From assembly GCF_019703515.2 (NCBI RefSeq), contig NC_059365.1, forward strand, positions 34,553,501-34,617,500: 64,000 nt of DNA, written 5' to 3'. Below the pieces are notes generated by a model, which worked only from the letters and a program-made list of their open reading frames with translations, had not been told where the DNA came from and did not search any database. Every line of letters starts with the position of its first letter. Within the stretch, counting starts at the first letter, position 1. Source of the DNA: Myxocyprinus asiaticus. Taxonomy: Eukaryota > Chordata > Actinopteri > Cypriniformes > Catostomidae. Made by a program: the position numbers and the translations under genes. This document shows positions 60,776-64,000 of the stretch, one piece after another.

Positions 60776-61550
60776 AGTGCTACTTAAGTGTCCAGATACT
60801 TTTAGGGGCCCTACATATAAAGATGGAGACTGAGTATGTGGACCCAGCATCACATAAAAATGAATCCACAAGTGTTAAGTGATAACAGAAGTACTCCTTG
60901 GGTGTGAACAAGTAATTAAACTAGGGCGCTTCCTGTATCTACAGACTCTACTTTCAAAATTAAAGAGCTATGAAGTTGTTATTGTCTAGCGATTATTATT
61001 AAATTAATGTCACATTATTAAGTTGAGAGTTGTTTTGTAAAAGATTACTTTGATCAAGGTTACTTTCTCCAAATGTAGGGTAGATTGGAGGAGGGGTCAA
61101 ATGAGGATAGAGACCAATTAAAAAGCCTGGAGGAGGAACAAGGAGGCAAGCTTCAACTCCTTAGAGTGAGGTAATTCTAACTTTGATTACCATCACTCTG
61201 ACACTTTGAATCAAAATCATGTTCACCAAGAAACCCTCTGTGTATATAGAGTATATATGTACAGTTCTCCTTAAAGATACATTTTCAATATATGTACAGT
61301 ATTTGATTATAATGAATTCAGTTTGGTTACAAGTTAATAAACAATGAGATTAATTGTGATTCATTAATTTAAACTTTTGACAGCCCAAATATTTTTATTT
61401 TAAGTTTCTGTTTAAAAGGTTTTACAGTAAGTATCTCACTTTAAGTAAGTATGTCCTGGAACCTGCTTAAGTACCCTGTGGGATACACAAACCCCTGTTT
61501 GGGAATCACTGATCTAAAGCAAAGTTTTCCATATTTCCCTAGGTGTTTTT
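60776..61550. other. Stretch with no recognised gene
   Basis: No coding motif or clear repeat was seen. Confidence 0.4.
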
Positions 61551-61630
61551 TTTTTTTTTTTTTTTTTGTACTTAGCCTATTGTAAAGCGCTTTGAGATTG
61601 CTTTACAATGTAAAGCGGTATATAAATGTA

Positions 61631-61668
<38 letters not shown>
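61542..61668 (+). repeat. LINE 3'-tail-like sequence with poly-T and (ATT)n
   Basis: A poly-T run is followed by ATTGTAAAGCGCTTTGAGAT, GGTATATAAATGTAAT and an ATT microsatellite. It is the common 3' end of fish L2-like LINEs, similar to 21838-21902. No coding part. Confidence 0.65.
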
Positions 61669-61669
<1 letters not shown>

Positions 61670-62094
61670 TACAGGGTGTTAATTAGAAATGCCAATGCTC
61701 AATTAAATTACATACAAAATGTAAAATTAAAAAAAGAATAAAAAAAGAATATCATTATTAATATAATAAGAATAAGAAAAATAACAACATAAATATTTTA
61801 CAAGTGAACCTTTATAAAGCGAAATCATTATATTTTGAAAGCTTAAAAAACCCTCCATATTACTGTCATGTAATATCTGTCCTCTTTGCTACAAAATCCA
61901 GGAGCCACGTGTAGTTTGGTGACATTTAAATTGTCAAAAAGCTGACATCCGTCTTTGATGAACCAGAAGTGTTTCTTGAAGGGCATCAGTGAAAAGACTC
62001 TACAGATGACACAAGTGAGATGATGTAAGTGACATGTGAGGATATGATCCTGCTGTCACAAAGGACAGAAATGTCCTAAAGGAAGACACTGAAG
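61669..62094. other. AT-rich stretch with no recognised gene
   Basis: A-rich near 61728-61760. No motif. Confidence 0.4.
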
Positions 62095-62400
62095 AGTGGA
62101 GGACCATGACCATGATAATATTCATTGATATTCAGAAGGGGACGGAGGGTAATGGTATTTGAGAATCGCTCAGGCGTCAGGCCATTCACCTCTAATGTCA
62201 GAGGTGATTACACGCTAATTGAAGTAATCAAGCCCCGCTGCTAATCACTGTTAAAGGAACCTCCCCTTTATCACCTTGTTCTCCAGAAGACTCTATACAA
62301 GAGACACCTTTCACACTAAATCACAGAACCGCCGGTGGGAATGTACAATACATTCGCTGAGGTGCGTGACCCCTCTCAAGGACATTTGCTATTATGCTTA
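62095..62400. other. Complex non-repetitive segment, possible conserved non-coding DNA
   Basis: This part has balanced composition and no simple or known repeat words. It has homeodomain-like TAATTGA/TAATCA sites near 62216-62246 in a context with a short inverted repeat CACCTCTAATGTCAGAGGTG (62190-62209). There is no open frame of note. A regulatory role is only a guess. Confidence 0.25.
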
Positions 62401-62494
62401 ACGTCCTCTTTAAATGTACACACATATAAATTATATGATGAGACAGACACATTTATGACCGTTAGTGTGTGCGTGTGACCATAGGTGAATTATG

Positions 62495-62695
62495 GCCCGG
62501 GACAATAGGGCTCTTGACTACCAGGGGCCCAGGGGGGCCCTGGGCTGTAAGGTCTCGTGGCCCATTAACAAATGTTTATATATGCTTAAAATATGTGTGC
62601 CCCAAAGCCTAGGCAAGGCCCCTTCAATAGGGCCCTGTAACTGTGCGGGCCCCCAGCCATCTTATAGGGCCCCTTTGCCTCCCTGTTTCTTATTT
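62495..62695. repeat. GGGCCC-rich segment, possible dispersed repeat
   Basis: GGGGCCCAGGGGGGCCC near 62524 and TAGGGCCC words near 62632 and 62666 recur in both orientations. Several fish repeats look like this; no ends were resolved. Confidence 0.35.
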
Positions 62696-62739
62696 AAAAA
62701 AATGTTGCCACTCTTTAACAGTGCTCGTATCACATTTGA

Positions 62740-63330
62740 TACATTTTCATTTACATTTACATTTACATTTATTCATTTGGCAGACGCTTTTATCCAAAGC
62801 GACTTACAAAAGAGGAAAAAACATAAGCGAATCTTCTTAAGGGGATAGTGGTACGAAAAGTGCCATATTACAAAGTTTCACTAGCATCAGAATAGCATTC
62901 AAAACAGATTAAAGTTCAACAAGGATTTTTATTTTTTTTATTTACTTTTTTTTGACTGGTTAAGTGCTCATAGAAAAAATTTGTTTTTAGCCGTTTTTTT
63001 GGAAACAGAAAGTGAGTCAGCTTCACGGATGGAGTTGGGAAGGTCATTCCACCAATGTGGTATGATGAAGCCGAAAGTCCGTGAAAGTGTTTTGGTGCCT
63101 CTTTGTGTTGGTACAACAAGGCGACATTCCTTAGCCGACCGCAGGCTTCTAGTGGGCGTGTAGCTCTGCAGAAATTATTTTAGGTATGCTGGAGCAGACT
63201 CAGTGACTGTTTTGTATGCCAGCATCAGAGCCTTGAACTTGATACGTCCATCAACCGGCAGCCAGTGAAGAGAGACAAGGAGTGGTGTAACATGTGCTCT
63301 CTTTAGCATGACTTATAAAGCCTCTACATC
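62740..63330 (-). mobile_element. LINE 3' end (L2-like) with TAAATG tail
   Basis: Read on the minus strand, the segment goes from an RT C-terminal tail through TCGCTTTGGATAAAAGCGTC, a stem-like 3' UTR word, to repeated TAAATG at 62740-62778. This order is that of a 5'-truncated LINE inserted on the minus strand. The TTTGGATAAAAGCGTCTGCC word is very widespread in fish genomes. Confidence 0.78.
62916..63300 (-). pseudogene. LINE reverse-transcriptase C-terminal tail fragment
   Basis: The minus-strand translation from about 63300 gives LLVSLHWLPVDGRIKFK, YKTVTESAPAYLK, RSLRSA, then WWNDLPNSIREAD near 63045 and KKRLKTNFF near 62980. This is the conserved end of L2/CR1-type LINE ORF2. A stop follows APAYLK (about 63179), and the WWNDLPNSIR part is in a different frame from the KKRLKTNFF part, so it is a decayed fragment. 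The catalytic RT core is absent. Confidence 0.78.
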
Positions 63331-63955
63331 ATCAACATGATCAAAACTTTGCTGAAAAAACTGATGTATGCAATGTTCTAGATATATACTGCCTCCTGGT
63401 TAATGTTTCCGTGCTCTTCTGGAAGTAAAAGACCTTGCAATTTCATTTCCAAAATGGCTGCCTTCGTGTTGCGATGCACTCATCTTTTTGATAGAGTAAA
63501 AGTAACAATAACGTTTATATTGGTACTGATATTTTGAATTGAGTATTTACTGAATTGAAGCAATGTGTGCTAACTTTTTTGTACATTATTTAATAGAACA
63601 ATTTTGTTGAAAATGTGTGTATAAAATGTGATACAACAGGGTTTGAGGTACAGTATATCTCTTAATCATCATTACATTATGTCCATGCCCACCACAAAAA
63701 AAAAAAAAAAAAACAGATTGAGACCTGATTTATAATTAAGTTATTTTACATATGCAGCTTGCTCTGTCATTATAAAGACCTCTTGGTTTTATATTACAAG
63801 CTGTTATGATCCTATTTTACTAGACAGCAAACGTCAATATAGTTTTTGGTGGATAAAAAACATTATAATAATTGATTGTATTAAAAAACATAATATTGTA
63901 TTTGATGTGCTGAATTGTAATGTCATACATTTTTATAGAGCAAGGAGAGGAAGTT
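63331..63955. other. Stretch with no recognised gene
   Basis: Poly-A at about 63695-63713. Nothing else is recognised. Confidence 0.4.
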
Positions 63956-64000
63956 ATCAGAATCAGAATCAGCTTTATTGCCAAGTATGCTTACACATAC
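63956..64000 (+). repeat. Start of a dispersed repeat cut by the window edge
   Basis: AATCAGAATCAGCTTTATTG followed by CCAAGTATGCTTACACATAC is the beginning of a widespread teleost repeat. It continues beyond the window. Confidence 0.6.

Overview
The window looks like intergenic or intronic DNA of a ray-finned fish, most likely a cyprinid or a relative. It is AT-rich and full of microsatellites and poly-A/T runs. No host exon could be recognised on either strand. Almost everything identifiable is transposable-element DNA of families typical of teleosts: DIRS tyrosine-recombinase retrotransposons, a Gmr1-like LTR retrotransposon, Tc1-like transposons, many short hAT-like and TTAA-targeting elements, and LINE 3' ends. 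The taxonomic call rests on recalled repeat families, not on a search.

Layout. 1-6.4 kb: a hAT-like element (1373-3758, perfect 8-bp target duplication) with a second hAT-like element nested in it (2308-3224, perfect 8-bp duplication), then a CCATGGTTTTA repeat cluster. 6.4-12.8 kb: a structurally complete DIRS retrotransposon on the minus strand, with 156-bp identical inverted terminal repeats and an internal complementary region (ICR), but frame-broken gag, RT/RNase H and tyrosine recombinase. 13.7-15.3 kb: a Tc1-like transposon with inner and outer transposase sites and a transposase interrupted by a single in-frame stop. 15.6-16.0 kb: a hAT-like MITE carrying a TA/TG microsatellite. 16.8-22.5 kb: an older repeat split by a Gmr1-like LTR retrotransposon (17272-21609, minus strand, target duplication ACCAC) whose pol order is protease-integrase-RT-RNase H.

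22.5-45 kb is gene-free and rich in small repeats: a foldback MITE, a degenerate ~52-bp minisatellite, two TTAA elements placed back to back, a hAT-like element with a nested MITE, and other inverted-repeat elements. 45.3-46.2 kb holds a second nested hAT pair. 46.36-48.9 kb holds a second DIRS copy on the plus strand, which lost about 3.8 kb from gag to the recombinase. 49-64 kb contains LINE 3' ends, a second copy of the 22-kb repeat (inverted), a long-TIR MITE, a second copy of the TTAA MITE, a decayed Tc1-like element, and a short complex segment that could be conserved non-coding DNA.

The genes do not form a pathway. They are parts of separate mobile elements, nearly all disabled. No element could be shown to be autonomous, and no clearly undescribed system was found. 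The most informative observations are the DIRS termini and ICR, the mismatch between perfect DIRS ITRs and decayed ORFs, the deletion-derived DIRS copy, the copia-like domain order of the LTR element, the one-lesion Tc1 transposase, and the nested or abutting insertions.
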